A stretch of 64,000 nucleotides of DNA, taken from assembly GCA_910577375.1 (NCBI GenBank), contig CAJTLT010000003.1, positions 1-64,000 on the forward strand. The letters run 5' to 3'. This DNA comes from an uncultured Christensenella sp. GTDB lineage: Bacteria; Bacillota; Clostridia; Christensenellales; Borkfalkiaceae. Position 1 is the first letter of the stretch; every line of letters begins with the position of its first letter. Shown here piece after piece: positions 7,526-16,984 of the stretch. Both the position numbers and the translations under genes were made by a program. The notes below the pieces were generated by a model, which searched no databases, was not told the origin of the DNA, and was given only the letters and a program-made list of their open reading frames with translations.

Positions 7526-9298
7526 TTATTTTCTTATAAATATGTAACCGCAATATTCTTTAAGCGCGCGGGCGGCTTCGTTCGGCGAAACGCTAATCAA
7601 TTCGCCGTAATTTAAATTGCTTACTGTAGACCAACCGGAAGTTACCGCAAAATTCGCGGTTTCGAGTTTATCGCACTTTTCGAAAGCCCATTCGCCTATA
7701 TATTCCACGCCCGCGCCTATATTAACGTTTTCAAGAGAAAAGCATCCGCTGAAAGCCTGCCCGCAGATTTCCGTCACGTTGTCGGGCACGGTTATTTCCG
7801 AAAGTGAAACACACAAATAAAACGCGTGTTCCCCGATGCTTACAAGCGATTCGGGCAGTTCCACGCTTTCAAGATATCCGCACCTTAAAAACGCGCCCAT
7901 ACCCAGCTTTTCAACGTTTTCGCATATGATTACTTTTTCAACCGAGCATTCGTTGAAAGCGTTTGCTCCTATTTCAATTACAGGCAAGCCGTTATACAGC
8001 GACGGAACTATGACCTCTGTACTTGTTCCGCTGTATTTGGAAACGATATAGCCCGCGCCCGATTTTTTATATACAAGCCCTTCCGTTCCGTTAACTTCGG
8101 AATATTTTGCCGAAACAAACAAATCGCCGCCGCAAAGCGTAAAAGATTCCCATTCTCCGCGATAGCCCGCTTTTTGCGGAACGTTTGGCGGCGTGAAAGA
8201 GTTAAAATCGGTTTCCACTGTATACGGGAGCTTTGCAACTTCTTTTCCGTCGGCGGAAAAAGTTATTGCGTACACTATCGGCGTATATTCTGCGGTTATA
8301 TAAAAATCCGCATACGGCAGTTCGTACGTTTTCCACTTTCCGACGTAATGCGCCTTTTCGGGAACGGCGGGTTCTTCGATTATTGTATCCGAAACGGTGT
8401 ATTCCTTTTCACAAACCAAAGCGCCGTCCGCACGGAATACGGCTCTGTAAATCTTAGGAGTGTAAACGGCGTTTATGTTTATTACCCTTTCATCGGCTAA
8501 AACTATGTCTTCCCAGATTGCGGTATAATGTTCCTTTTCCGGAATTTTCGGGGCGGATATATCAAACTCGCCGTAAGTTACAAAAAGGGATTTTATAAAT
8601 ACGTTTTCCGCGTAAAAGTTTATCGTGTAATTCAAAGGAGTATAAACCGCCTCGGCAACAACCTCGTTTGTGTCTGTAAGAACGTAATTCCAGGCGCCTT
8701 CGTAACCAAACTTTTGAGGAACGTCAGGAATTTTGCCTTTATAATCTTCAACCGTGCAAGTGACCTCTTGTGCATTTGTTCCGTCGAGCATAAATAAAAT
8801 TTTATAATTCACAGGAGTATACACGGCGTTTACCGTTTTGTCGCCGCCGTCCAAAGTACAGCTTTCCCAAGAGCCGACGTATCCCGACTTTTGCGGAACT
8901 TCCGGTTCAGTAACCGAACCGCGGTTCAGATAAGTGTATTCGAAAACGGAAACAGTATTTCCGTCTGCAACAAAACTTAATTTATACTTTCTGTTATAAA
9001 CCGCGGTAAGCACCGTTTCTTCGTCAACGGAAGCCGAAAAATCGTAAGGCTTTCCGTTAACGCACCACGTTATGAACTTTCCGTCGGGGATTTCGTTTTC
9101 ATCCGGAGGAGAAACGGTGTTGTCTCTTTCAACAAGCTCCGTTAAAATAGCTTGCCCGTCTTTTACATATACAACCATGAAAAAAGTCAAATCCGCAGAA
9201 CCGGTATGCCCGAAAGTATCAGAACTGATACAAGTGCAGATAACGGCGGTAAGCAGCAAAACGACTATCGAACCCAAAAGAATAATACTTTTTTTCAT
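7526..9298 (-). CDS. secreted surface protein with InlB-like repeats and BspA-type LRRs
   Basis: A 590-aa exported protein. A signal-type N terminus (KK followed by about 20 hydrophobic residues) begins at the ATG 9298; an upstream in-frame ATG at 9316 is part of the ribosome-site region. From about residue 80 to 390 there are five or six repeats of about 55 residues, each with a beta-rich half and VP(E/Q)K.GY.G.W followed by AVYTP, the Listeria-Bacteroides (InlB B-repeat) type. Residues from about 430 to 560 carry BspA-type leucine-rich repeats (IGEHAFYLCVSLSEITVP and similar). No LPXTG sorting signal or anchor is seen at the C terminus. Likely role: adhesion or binding at the cell surface. 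Confidence 0.88.
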   Translation of the reverse strand: MKKSIILLGSIVVLLLTAVICTCISSDTFGHTGSADLTFFMVVYVKDGQAILTELVERDNTVSPPDENEIPDGKFITWCVNGKPYDFSASVDEETVLTAVYNRKYKLSFVADGNTVSVFEYTYLNRGSVTEPEVPQKSGYVGSWESCTLDGGDKTVNAVYTPVNYKILFMLDGTNAQEVTCTVEDYKGKIPDVPQKFGYEGAWNYVLTDTNEVVAEAVYTPLNYTINFYAENVFIKSLFVTYGEFDISAPKIPEKEHYTAIWEDIVLADERVININAVYTPKIYRAVFRADGALVCEKEYTVSDTIIEEPAVPEKAHYVGKWKTYELPYADFYITAEYTPIVYAITFSADGKEVAKLPYTVETDFNSFTPPNVPQKAGYRGEWESFTLCGGDLFVSAKYSEVNGTEGLVYKKSGAGYIVSKYSGTSTEVIVPSLYNGLPVIEIGANAFNECSVEKVIICENVEKLGMGAFLRCGYLESVELPESLVSIGEHAFYLCVSLSEITVPDNVTEICGQAFSGCFSLENVNIGAGVEYIGEWAFEKCDKLETANFAVTSGWSTVSNLNYGELISVSPNEAARALKEYCGYIFIRK

Positions 9299-9515
9299 AA
9301 ACCAAACGCCTCGCATTGCAGTTTATAAAAAAACGCGGGTAATTTATGGTGGTTTTTGTGCGTAATTTTGATTGATTTTTGTTGTGTTTTGTTGATTAAT
9401 GTAGAAAATTGTATGAAAATGTAGAAAGTTGTGGTTAAATGTTGCTATACTGCTACCATACTTGTTTGCATAAGCATATGTGAAATTATGGAAAGAACCA
9501 AATTTATTTTCACCG
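9299..9515. promoter_or_regulatory. divergent intergenic region with a 20-bp-spaced direct repeat
   Basis: The region lies between the divergent LRR and NfeD genes. AATGTAGAAAATTG at 9398-9411 recurs with one change at 9418-9431, exactly 20 bases later, about two helix turns, as expected for a protein binding one DNA face. The repeat lies about 100-130 bases before the LRR start. No gene is present. Confidence 0.4.
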
Positions 9516-9544
9516 TTGACTATAATAATCCGCGGTGATATAAT
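9516..9544 (+). promoter_or_regulatory. sigma-A promoter for nfeD-flotillin operon
   Basis: TTGACT at 9516-9521, 17 bases, TATAAT at 9539-9544. A leader of about 90 bases precedes the ATG at 9642. Confidence 0.75.
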
Positions 9545-9641
9545 ATAATAGAAAAGTTTGTATAAATCGATAAATTTTTATCAATTTATTGTTTCGCCGC
9601 AATGCGAACGGTTTATATATAATGTATACGGAGGTAATTTT

Positions 9642-10253
9642 ATGGCGGAATGGTTCGCTAATCTTACTGTGCTGGAGCACATTTATTTCTGGCTCGGCAT
9701 AGTTTCGACTGTGTTTCTGATTATTCAGATTATACTTTTATGCTGCACCTCGTTCGGCGGCGACGTTGATACCGACGGCGACGGAGATATCGACGTGGAC
9801 ACGGATTCCGGAGTTTCGATATTCACCGTAAAGAGTATTACCGCGTTTTTTGCGGTAGGAAGCTGGGCGGGACTTCTTGTTTGTTCGCTTGCTTCCGACA
9901 GCCTGCAATGGCTTTCGGTTATAGTTGCCCTTGTTGCCGGCGCAGCCGCTATGACGGTTGTTGTAGTGTTGCTCCGCGCAATGTATAAAATGCAATATAA
10001 CGGCACTATGCAGCCCGAAAAACTTGTAGGCAAACGCGCTACGGTTTATATTTCCATACCCGCGGAACGTTCGGGAAGGGGCAAAATCACTTTGACCGCT
10101 CAGGGCAGATATATGGAGCTTGACGCAATGACGGACGGTGAAAAACTTGTTACGGACGAATCCGTGGAAATTGTAGCCACGGAAAACGAATGCGCCGTTG
10201 TTAAGCGCGCGGAAAATCTTGCCGAAGAAACGGCTGATGAAAACAATAATTAA
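9642..10253 (+). CDS. NfeD-family membrane protein (YuaF-like)
   Basis: A 203-aa membrane protein that partners flotillins. Start ATG 9642 follows GGAGG; the reading frame is open further upstream but without a ribosome site. One span lies at about residues 14-36, two more at about 70-115, then a soluble OB-like beta domain (VGKRATVYISIPAERSGRGKI). Between the first and second spans is an Asp-rich loop (DVDTDGDGDIDVDTD) that repeats the DxDxDG calcium-loop pattern. The short form lacks the ClpP-like protease domain of long NfeD proteins. The flotillin gene follows 31 bases later, so they form one operon; in Bacillus the equivalent pair organises membrane microdomains. Confidence 0.88.
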   Translation: MAEWFANLTVLEHIYFWLGIVSTVFLIIQIILLCCTSFGGDVDTDGDGDIDVDTDSGVSIFTVKSITAFFAVGSWAGLLVCSLASDSLQWLSVIVALVAGAAAMTVVVVLLRAMYKMQYNGTMQPEKLVGKRATVYISIPAERSGRGKITLTAQGRYMELDAMTDGEKLVTDESVEIVATENECAVVKRAENLAEETADENNN

Positions 10254-10284
10254 AATATTTAATTAATAAGGAGAATATAAAAAA

Positions 10285-11715
10285 ATGAACTTACTTGCTG
10301 GTACTACAAACGTAGGCGCTACAATAGGCATTGTAGTCGGCATAGTGGTCGGACTTGTTCTGATTATGCTGGCTTTGGTATGCCTTGTGCGTTACAAAAA
10401 ATGTCCGCCCGACAAAATCATGGTTATCCACGGTAAAATTTCGCCGAACAAAGACGGCTCTGCCCGCAACGCAAAATGCATACACGGCGGCGCGGCGCTG
10501 ATTGTACCCTTCTTCCAATCTTACACGTTTTTGGATTTGAATCCCTTTTCCATTTCCGTAGACCTGAAGAGCGCGCTTTCCAAGCAGAACATACGAATTG
10601 ACGTTCCCTCCATTTTCACGGTCGGTATTTCGGACGACCCCGCGGTTATGCAGAACGCCGCCGTAAGACTTTTAGGACTTGCTCCCAAGCAGATTTCAGA
10701 ACTTGCGAAAGATATTATTTTCGGTCAGCTCCGTTTGGTTATCGCAACGATGGATATCGAAGAAATCAACACAGACCGCGAAAAATTTTCTGAAGCTATT
10801 TCCAGAAACGTTGAGGGCGAACTTAAAAAGCTCGGTTTAAAACTTATCAACGTTAACGTAACCGATATTTCGGACGACAGCGGATACATAACCGCGCTCG
10901 GTAAAGAAGCGACGGCGAAAGCTATCAACGACGCAAAAATTTCCGTTGCGGAAGAAAATAAAAAAGGTTCTATCGGTGAAGCAAACGCCCAGATGGAACA
11001 GCGTATTTACGTTGCGGAAGCGGAATCCAAAGCGATAGACGGAGAAAATAAAGCGAAAGCGGACATTGCCCAGTCGAAAGCGCTTTTGCGCCAGCGCGAA
11101 GCGGAATCGATGAAACTTGCGGTTACCGCGGAAAACGTTCAGGCGGCAAAAGCGAAAGAAGAAAGCTATGCGGCAGAACAGCAAGCCGAAATCGCGCGTG
11201 CATTGCGTGAAAAGGCAACAAAAGAAGCCGATATAATCGTTGCGAGCGAAATCGAAAAAAGACAAATCGAAATTCAGGCTGACGCCGAAGCGGAAAATAT
11301 CCGCCGCCGCGCAAAGGGTGAAGCGGACGCTATCTATGCGAAAATGGAAGCCGAGGCCCGCGGTATTTTGCAAACCCTTTCAAAACAGGCGGAAGGCATG
11401 CAAAAGCTTGTTAACGCGGCGGGCACTGCAGACGAAGCCGTTCGCCTTATGATTGCCGATAAGCTTGAAGAGCTTGTAAAAACGCAGGTTGAAGCTATAA
11501 AGAACATCAAGATTGACAAGGTTACCGTTTGGGACGGCGGACAGAACGCAGAAGGAAAAACCGCCACTTCAAACTTTCTTTCGGGAATGCTGAAATCGCT
11601 TCCTCCTTTGGACGATTTGTATTCTATGGCGGGATTGAAAATGCCCAAAATAGTTGCCCCGACCGAGATTAACGAAAATCCCGCGGAACAGAAAGAAACA
11701 GAAACCAAAGAATAA
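10285..11715 (+). CDS. flotillin/SPFH-domain protein (YqiK/FloT-like)
   Basis: A 476-aa scaffold protein of membrane microdomains. A single hydrophobic segment (about residues 15-38) anchors the N terminus. The SPFH (band 7) domain runs from about 45 to 200. A long Ala/Glu/Lys-rich coiled coil follows (about 205-390; AEAESKAIDGENKAKADIAQ-like heptads), then a C-terminal oligomerisation region. AAGGAG precedes the ATG. It is transcribed with the NfeD gene, and the pair is a common arrangement in Bacillota. The length matches FloT rather than the shorter FloA. Confidence 0.92.
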   Translation: MNLLAGTTNVGATIGIVVGIVVGLVLIMLALVCLVRYKKCPPDKIMVIHGKISPNKDGSARNAKCIHGGAALIVPFFQSYTFLDLNPFSISVDLKSALSKQNIRIDVPSIFTVGISDDPAVMQNAAVRLLGLAPKQISELAKDIIFGQLRLVIATMDIEEINTDREKFSEAISRNVEGELKKLGLKLINVNVTDISDDSGYITALGKEATAKAINDAKISVAEENKKGSIGEANAQMEQRIYVAEAESKAIDGENKAKADIAQSKALLRQREAESMKLAVTAENVQAAKAKEESYAAEQQAEIARALREKATKEADIIVASEIEKRQIEIQADAEAENIRRRAKGEADAIYAKMEAEARGILQTLSKQAEGMQKLVNAAGTADEAVRLMIADKLEELVKTQVEAIKNIKIDKVTVWDGGQNAEGKTATSNFLSGMLKSLPPLDDLYSMAGLKMPKIVAPTEINENPAEQKETETKE

Positions 11716-11757
11716 ACTTTGGGTTTAAACAATAACTTATCAGATTAAAAACTTAAA

Positions 11758-11790
11758 ACCGCCCCCGAAGGCTGAGCCTTCGGGGGCGGT
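11758..11790. terminator. bidirectional terminator
   Basis: ACCGCCCCCGAAGGCT and its exact inverted copy around one base, followed by TAAATTATTTTA. It ends the flotillin operon and faces the end of the topoisomerase operon. Confidence 0.85.
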
Positions 11791-11905
11791 TAAATTATTT
11801 TATATACATCATTTTATACACATATGCGGCTATACGATATTGTTTGCAAAACTTTATTTCAGCCGTTTAATTTCCGTTGCTATTAGGTTGTTCAGTGGCG
11901 AAAGT

Positions 11906-14389
11906 TTAAAAAGTTATCTGAATACCGCCGTTTTCCGAATAATCTGATTTGTATTTCATTGCCACTACTTTTTGCACTTCTCCCAAGCCTTTTATCTGTT
12001 TGCCCTTAAACACGCGGCTTTCTATTGAAATGCTTTCCGTATCTATTTCTGTTACGGTTTTATCCGCACAGATAATCGCAAGATTATATGGCATTGTAAC
12101 GTAATTGGCAAACAACACCTCGCCTTTGCCTTTTATATCCGCAATCATAACGCCTTTAGCGCCGCGGTTATATGTTTCAAACAGCGAAGATATAACGCGT
12201 TTGAACCCGCCGAGCGTTGTTACAACAATAATTTCTCCCTCTCCGTTCTGCTGGGTGGCAAAAACGACCTCGTCGCCGGTATTAAGCCCTACTCCTTTTA
12301 CGCCGCCGGCAACTCTGCCCTGAACGGGAACGTCTTCTTTTGCGGCGGAAAGGCACATTGCCTTTTTAGTGACGAACAGCATTGTAGAAAACTCGTCGGC
12401 GTCGAACGTTTCAACGTTCAAAAGCTCGTCGCCGTCTTTAAGTTTAAACGCGCAAGTGAGTTTTTTAACCCCTTCGAAATCGCTCCAAAGAGTGCGCTTT
12501 ACCGCGCCGAGTTTGGTAAAGAACAACAGCTCGCCCTCAGGGTTGCCTTCCACTGCGAAAAGCTTTACGGCGTATTCGGATTTTTCCGCGCCGTCTATAA
12601 TATTTTCAAGTTTAACGCCCGAAGAACGCCAGTCCACGGGCTCGCATTCGTTCAAATCTATTTTAACGCAGTTTCCGAGGTTGGTGAAGCAATATAAGCT
12701 TGCGCCGTTTGCACAGTTGAGCGTCTGTTTATATATTACGGACGGCGTTGAATTGGGCGTTAATTTCTTTTTATAATGTGTATCGAAATCGTCGCGCACC
12801 ATAAATTTGAGATTGTTGGCGGCGGTTATACAAACAGACCACTTGTCCACTACGACTTTAACGTCGGCGCGGCGGACAACGATTTTTTCTTCGCCCTGAA
12901 CGATTTTTGTTCTACGGTCGCTCTTGTATTTCGCCTTTATCTCGCACATTTCGTCTTTTACGATTTTCCACTGCAAATCTTTGTTGTCAAGAACTTTTTG
13001 CAGCCATGCGATACGTTTTTGCAATTCTTCGAGTTCTTTTTCGAGTTTTACAACCTCTAATTTGGCAAGGCGGGCAAGTCTTAAATCAAGAATAGCCTGC
13101 GCCTGCTTTTCGGAAAGTTCAAATCTTTCCATCAGCTTTCTGCGAGCGTCGCCCGTATTTTCCGCGGTTTTGATTATCTTTACAACCTCGTCAACGTTAT
13201 AAACGCCTATAATCAAGCCCTCCAGAATGTGGCAGCGCGCAAGAGCTTCTTTCAGCTCGAACTTACATCTGCGCACAACGACGGAACGCTGGTAATTGGT
13301 ATAATACTTGATAATTTCCAAAAGCCCGAGCTGGCGCGGTTTGCCGCCCGCAATTGCAACCATATTAATACCGAATGTACATTCCAAATCGGTATATTTG
13401 AACAGAATTTTGAGTATTGCGTCAACGTCGGCGTCTTTTTTAACCGCGATAACCGCGCGCATACCCGTGCGGTCGCTTTCGTCAACTATTTCGGAAATAC
13501 CAGATAACAGCTCTTTTTTATCCTCGCGCAAAAGCATAATCTTGCGCAAAAGCTCGGCTTTGTTCGTCTGATAGGGCAATTCGGTAATAACTATTAATTT
13601 TTTGCCGTATTCCCCTTGTTCAACCGCGTATTTTGCACGGAGAGTGATTTTTCCTTTGCCCGTTTCGTAAGCTTGTTTAAGCTCGTTTGCGATTATATAT
13701 CCGCCTGTTGAAAAATCGGGACCGGGGATAATTTTCATCATTTCCGAAAGGGAAATTTTGTTGTTGTCTATATAAGCGCAGCAGCCGTCAATCACCTCGC
13801 CGAGGTTATGCGTGGGTATATTCGTGGCAAGCCCGACGGCAATGCCGTTTGCGCCGTTTACCAAAAGATTGGGATAATGCCCCGGCAAAAGATCGGGCTC
13901 AAGAAGGCTGTCGTCAAAGTTGAAAGAAAACGGAACGGTTTCCTTTTCCAGATCTTTCAAAAGTTCCATTGCAAGCGGTTCGAGCCTTGCTTCCGTATAC
14001 CTCATTGCCGCGGCGGGGTCTCCGTCCACGGAGCCGAAGTTTCCGTGCCCTTCTATAAGGGTCATACGCATATTAAACGGCTGAGCCATTCTTACCATTG
14101 CGTCGTAAACGGAGCTGTCGCCGTGCGGGTGGTATTTACCCATACAGTCGCCCACTATACGCGCGGACTTTTTATGCGGTTTATCGGGCGTTAAGCCCAT
14201 TTCATACATTGTGTAAAGTATTCTGCGCTGAACGGGCTTTAAACCGTCTTCGACGCGCGGAAGCGCGCGGTCGAGTATAACGAACTCGGCATAAGGCAGC
14301 ATAGAACCGGGCATAACCTCTTCTATGCTCTGAACGTAAACGTTGCCCTGCGGTATGGAAGTCTGCACGCCGTTACTCTTTTTAGCCAT
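11906..14389 (-). CDS. parC: type II topoisomerase subunit A (ParC/GyrA family, ParC-like)
   Basis: An 827-aa DNA breakage subunit. The quinolone-region helix (ARIVGDCMGKYHPHGDSSVYDAM) and the catalytic tyrosine in AAMRYTEARL (near residue 127) are present. The C-terminal half is a beta-pinwheel of six LxxFT-like blades. I could not find the GyrA box (Q-R/K-RGG-R/K-G), which gyrase needs for wrapping, so topoisomerase IV, or a non-supercoiling enzyme, is more likely. The ATG overlaps the TGA of the subunit B gene (TGATG), preceded by GAGGAGG, so the two are coupled. Absence of recF or dnaA nearby also argues against the gyrase locus. Confidence 0.85.
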   Translation of the reverse strand: MAKKSNGVQTSIPQGNVYVQSIEEVMPGSMLPYAEFVILDRALPRVEDGLKPVQRRILYTMYEMGLTPDKPHKKSARIVGDCMGKYHPHGDSSVYDAMVRMAQPFNMRMTLIEGHGNFGSVDGDPAAAMRYTEARLEPLAMELLKDLEKETVPFSFNFDDSLLEPDLLPGHYPNLLVNGANGIAVGLATNIPTHNLGEVIDGCCAYIDNNKISLSEMMKIIPGPDFSTGGYIIANELKQAYETGKGKITLRAKYAVEQGEYGKKLIVITELPYQTNKAELLRKIMLLREDKKELLSGISEIVDESDRTGMRAVIAVKKDADVDAILKILFKYTDLECTFGINMVAIAGGKPRQLGLLEIIKYYTNYQRSVVVRRCKFELKEALARCHILEGLIIGVYNVDEVVKIIKTAENTGDARRKLMERFELSEKQAQAILDLRLARLAKLEVVKLEKELEELQKRIAWLQKVLDNKDLQWKIVKDEMCEIKAKYKSDRRTKIVQGEEKIVVRRADVKVVVDKWSVCITAANNLKFMVRDDFDTHYKKKLTPNSTPSVIYKQTLNCANGASLYCFTNLGNCVKIDLNECEPVDWRSSGVKLENIIDGAEKSEYAVKLFAVEGNPEGELLFFTKLGAVKRTLWSDFEGVKKLTCAFKLKDGDELLNVETFDADEFSTMLFVTKKAMCLSAAKEDVPVQGRVAGGVKGVGLNTGDEVVFATQQNGEGEIIVVTTLGGFKRVISSLFETYNRGAKGVMIADIKGKGEVLFANYVTMPYNLAIICADKTVTEIDTESISIESRVFKGKQIKGLGEVQKVVAMKYKSDYSENGGIQITF

Positions 14390-16464
14390 CAGTCAGCCTC
14401 CTCCGCGCCTTCCTGTTTGAAGCGCACCTTTTCTATAAAACCGTCTACTTTGTTAAAATTAGCGTTTTTATTTAAAAATTCTTTTCTGCCGTCGACCTTG
14501 TCGCCCATAAGCATATCTATGACGTCCGCGGCGGCGGCGGCGTTTTCTATCGTTACCTGAATGAGATTGCGCGTTGCGGGATTCATTGTCGTATCCCAAA
14601 GCTGGTCCGCGGACATTTCTCCCAAACCTTTATAACGCTGCAAAGAATAGCCTTTGCCAACCTTTTTAATCTTTTCGTCAAGCTCGCTGTCGTCGTACGC
14701 GTATTCTACAGTGTCTTTTTTAAACACCTTGTAAAGGGGCGGCATACCTATATATACGTAACCCGCGTTTACCAAATCGCGCATATACTTAAAGAAAAAT
14801 GTTAAAAGTATACAACGTATATGCATACCGTCCTGGTCTGCATCGGAAAGAATAATTACTTTTTTGTATTTTGTTTTTTCAACGTCGAAAGAGCGGTTGA
14901 ACCCCGCGCCTATCGCGGAAATAAGCGTTTTTATTTCTTCGTTTTGCAAAGCCTGCAAAGCGGTTTTTTTCTGCACGTTCAAAGGCTTTCCGCGCAATGG
15001 CAAAATCGACTGATACTGCCTTACCCTCGCCTGCTTAGCCGTACCGCCCGCGGAATCCCCCTCGACTATGAAAAGTTCGTTAAGTTCTGGGTTTCTGCCC
15101 GAACACGAGGCAAGCTTACCAACAAGGTTAAGCCCGTCGTTTTCCGACGCGGCCTTTGCAACGTCGCGTTCGGCGCGGTGTTTTATTCTGTCGTCGGCGG
15201 CAAATTTAGCCTTTTGCGCGATTTTATCGAACACGGCTTTGCTTCCGCGTTCCGCCATCAGCTTTTGTAAACCCTCCAACACGACTTGTTCTACGGGCGC
15301 TTTTACTTCGGGGTTTCCGAGCTTGGTTTTAGTTTGCCCCTCGAACTGGACGTTGTTCATTTTAACGGTTAAAACCGCGGTTAATCCCTCTTTTATATCG
15401 TCTGCTATAAAAGACGGGTCTTTTGCTTTAAGAACACCGTTGCCTCGCGCATAATCGTTCACGGCTTTTAAAAGTCCGTTGTGGAAACCCGTTTCGTGGT
15501 ATCCGCCCTCTACAGTAGAAATATTGTTTACGAAAGAAAACAGACTTTCATTGTCGTCTTTTGTGTGGGAAAATGCAAATTCTATTTTTATTTTACCGGC
15601 GGGCGCGCCCTTAATCTGTATATCCTTAATTGCCGTATAGTAAAGGGGCTGTGCATAAAGCGCGGTTTTGTCGCCGTTGAGATATTGCACAAAGTCTATA
15701 AGTCCGCCGTCGTATTTATAAGTAACGGGTTCGGGAGCGGGCTGTTTCACCTTAACCGCGGCAACGTTTCCTTCTTCGTCTTCCGCTTCTTCGAGAACAT
15801 AAAGCTCCCGCTCGTCTATAAAGTTTATTTTTACGCCTTTATTCAAAAAGGCAAGCTCTTTAAGCCTTGTCGCAACGGTATCGTAATTCCATTCCACCGT
15901 TTCGAACACTTCTTTATCTGGCATAAAGCGGACGAGCGTTCCTTTTTTATCCGTCTTTTGTTTTGTGTTTTCAAGCGGGGCGGAAGGTATTCCGCAAAGC
16001 CATTTTTTACGCTCTTTATCATAAGTGCTTTTAAAGCCCATTTTAAACACGGTACCGCGGTAAACTTCAACGTTCAGCCATTCCGAAAGCGCGTTCGTGA
16101 CAGATGCGCCTACGCCGTGCAAACCGCCTGAAAAAGCGTAGTTTGCGCTGTCGAACTTACCGCCCGCGTGCAGCTTTGTAAAAATTATTTCAACGCCGCT
16201 CATTTTGACTTTGGAGTTTACGTCGGTGGGCATTCCGCGCCCGTTGTCGCGCACGGAGGCAGAGCCGTCTTTGTGGAGGGTTACGGTTATTTCGTCGGCG
16301 TAGCCGTTCGCCGCCTCGTCTATGGAGTTATCGACTATTTCCCAAAGAATATGGTGCAAGCCCTTTACGCCCGTAGACCCGATATACATACCGGGGCGCA
16401 CGCGAACCGCCTCTAATCCCTCTAAAATTTTTAAATCGTCTGCATTGTAGCTTTTTTCTGCCAT
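14389..16464 (-). CDS. parE: type II topoisomerase subunit B (ParE/GyrB family, ParE-like)
   Basis: A 691-aa ATPase subunit. The GHKL ATPase motifs are clear: EIVDNSIDEAANG, DNGRGMPTD and GGLHGVGASVTNALS. The transducer domain follows, then the Toprim motifs EGDSAGGTAKQ, PLRGKPLNV and the metal-binding DADQDGMHI. The C terminus has the GLGEMSADQLWDTTMNP segment. The length lacks the insert seen in proteobacterial GyrB. It is the first gene of a two-gene operon with subunit A. Naming as parE rather than gyrB follows the partner's missing GyrA box and is therefore less certain than the family. Confidence 0.88.
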   Translation of the reverse strand: MAEKSYNADDLKILEGLEAVRVRPGMYIGSTGVKGLHHILWEIVDNSIDEAANGYADEITVTLHKDGSASVRDNGRGMPTDVNSKVKMSGVEIIFTKLHAGGKFDSANYAFSGGLHGVGASVTNALSEWLNVEVYRGTVFKMGFKSTYDKERKKWLCGIPSAPLENTKQKTDKKGTLVRFMPDKEVFETVEWNYDTVATRLKELAFLNKGVKINFIDERELYVLEEAEDEEGNVAAVKVKQPAPEPVTYKYDGGLIDFVQYLNGDKTALYAQPLYYTAIKDIQIKGAPAGKIKIEFAFSHTKDDNESLFSFVNNISTVEGGYHETGFHNGLLKAVNDYARGNGVLKAKDPSFIADDIKEGLTAVLTVKMNNVQFEGQTKTKLGNPEVKAPVEQVVLEGLQKLMAERGSKAVFDKIAQKAKFAADDRIKHRAERDVAKAASENDGLNLVGKLASCSGRNPELNELFIVEGDSAGGTAKQARVRQYQSILPLRGKPLNVQKKTALQALQNEEIKTLISAIGAGFNRSFDVEKTKYKKVIILSDADQDGMHIRCILLTFFFKYMRDLVNAGYVYIGMPPLYKVFKKDTVEYAYDDSELDEKIKKVGKGYSLQRYKGLGEMSADQLWDTTMNPATRNLIQVTIENAAAAADVIDMLMGDKVDGRKEFLNKNANFNKVDGFIEKVRFKQEGAEEAD

Positions 16465-16496
16465 ATCTACCCTTTATAGTGTTAATTAACTTGTTG

Positions 16497-16525
16497 ATTA
16501 TACCATATTTTGTGTTGATTGTAAA
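16497..16525 (-). promoter_or_regulatory. promoter of the parE-parC operon
   Basis: Minus strand: TTTACA (16525-16520), 17 bases, TATAAT (16502-16497). On the plus strand TGTTGATT occurs at 16492-16499 and 16513-16520, 21 bases apart, overlapping both promoter elements, which could be an operator. Confidence 0.7.
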
Positions 16526-16547
16526 GTGTTGGATAAATAAATTTACA

Positions 16548-16577
16548 TTGACAGCGTACAAGAAGTATCGTTATAAT
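16548..16577 (+). promoter_or_regulatory. promoter for the frameshifted small gene
   Basis: TTGACA at 16548-16553, 18 bases, TATAAT at 16572-16577, followed by AAGGGG and an ATG at 16596. Confidence 0.65.
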
Positions 16578-16595
16578 AACAAGGGGAATTTTTAA

Positions 16596-16984
16596 ATGAA
16601 AAAGATTTTTGAAATAGAAAAAATATCTTTGATTTGAAAGGTTTAAAAATAGAATTCGGCAATTTGATTAAAGAAAACCAAAAGTATTTTTACGGTAAAA
16701 ATTTTAACGAAATTTTCGGCAAAATGTCTGCAAGCAAGTTTATATATAACTTTACCGAATGCGAGATACCCGAAGATTGCCTTATTTCAATTTATTTTAT
16801 TCCGCTTGAAAAACCCGAAAATTATAAAACGTATTATATGCACGATTGCTGTACAATTCCAAAAGAAACATTATTCTTTATAGGCTCATATGACGGCGAA
16901 AACGCAGAATATATTTGCCCCGTATTTCCGCCATATATTGAACCGAAAGCTGTAAAGCAAATATTTGCAAAAGTATTAAAATAA
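16596..16984 (+). pseudogene. unknown protein gene, frameshifted in an A-run
   Basis: A promoter and AAGGGG lead to the ATG at 16596, but that frame stops after 13 codons (TGA 16635-16637). The main frame (ending at 16984, about 120 residues) has no ATG near its beginning; its first possible start is TTG 16634 without a ribosome site. Adding one A to the A6 run at 16618-16623 joins the two frames into one continuous protein that reads EKNIFDLKGLKIEFGN at the junction. So this is probably a gene broken by loss of one A, a sequencing error, or a slippage site. The protein is soluble, acidic, rich in Tyr and Phe, and I do not recognise it. Confidence 0.6.

Noticed and set aside
10837..11373. Open frame of 178 codons opposite flotillin
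   Set aside because: Phe/Arg-rich product typical of the complement of an Ala/Glu/Lys coiled coil.
15481..16131. Open frame of 216 codons opposite the topoisomerase B gene
   Set aside because: Shadow of parE; no ribosome site, low-complexity Phe-rich product.
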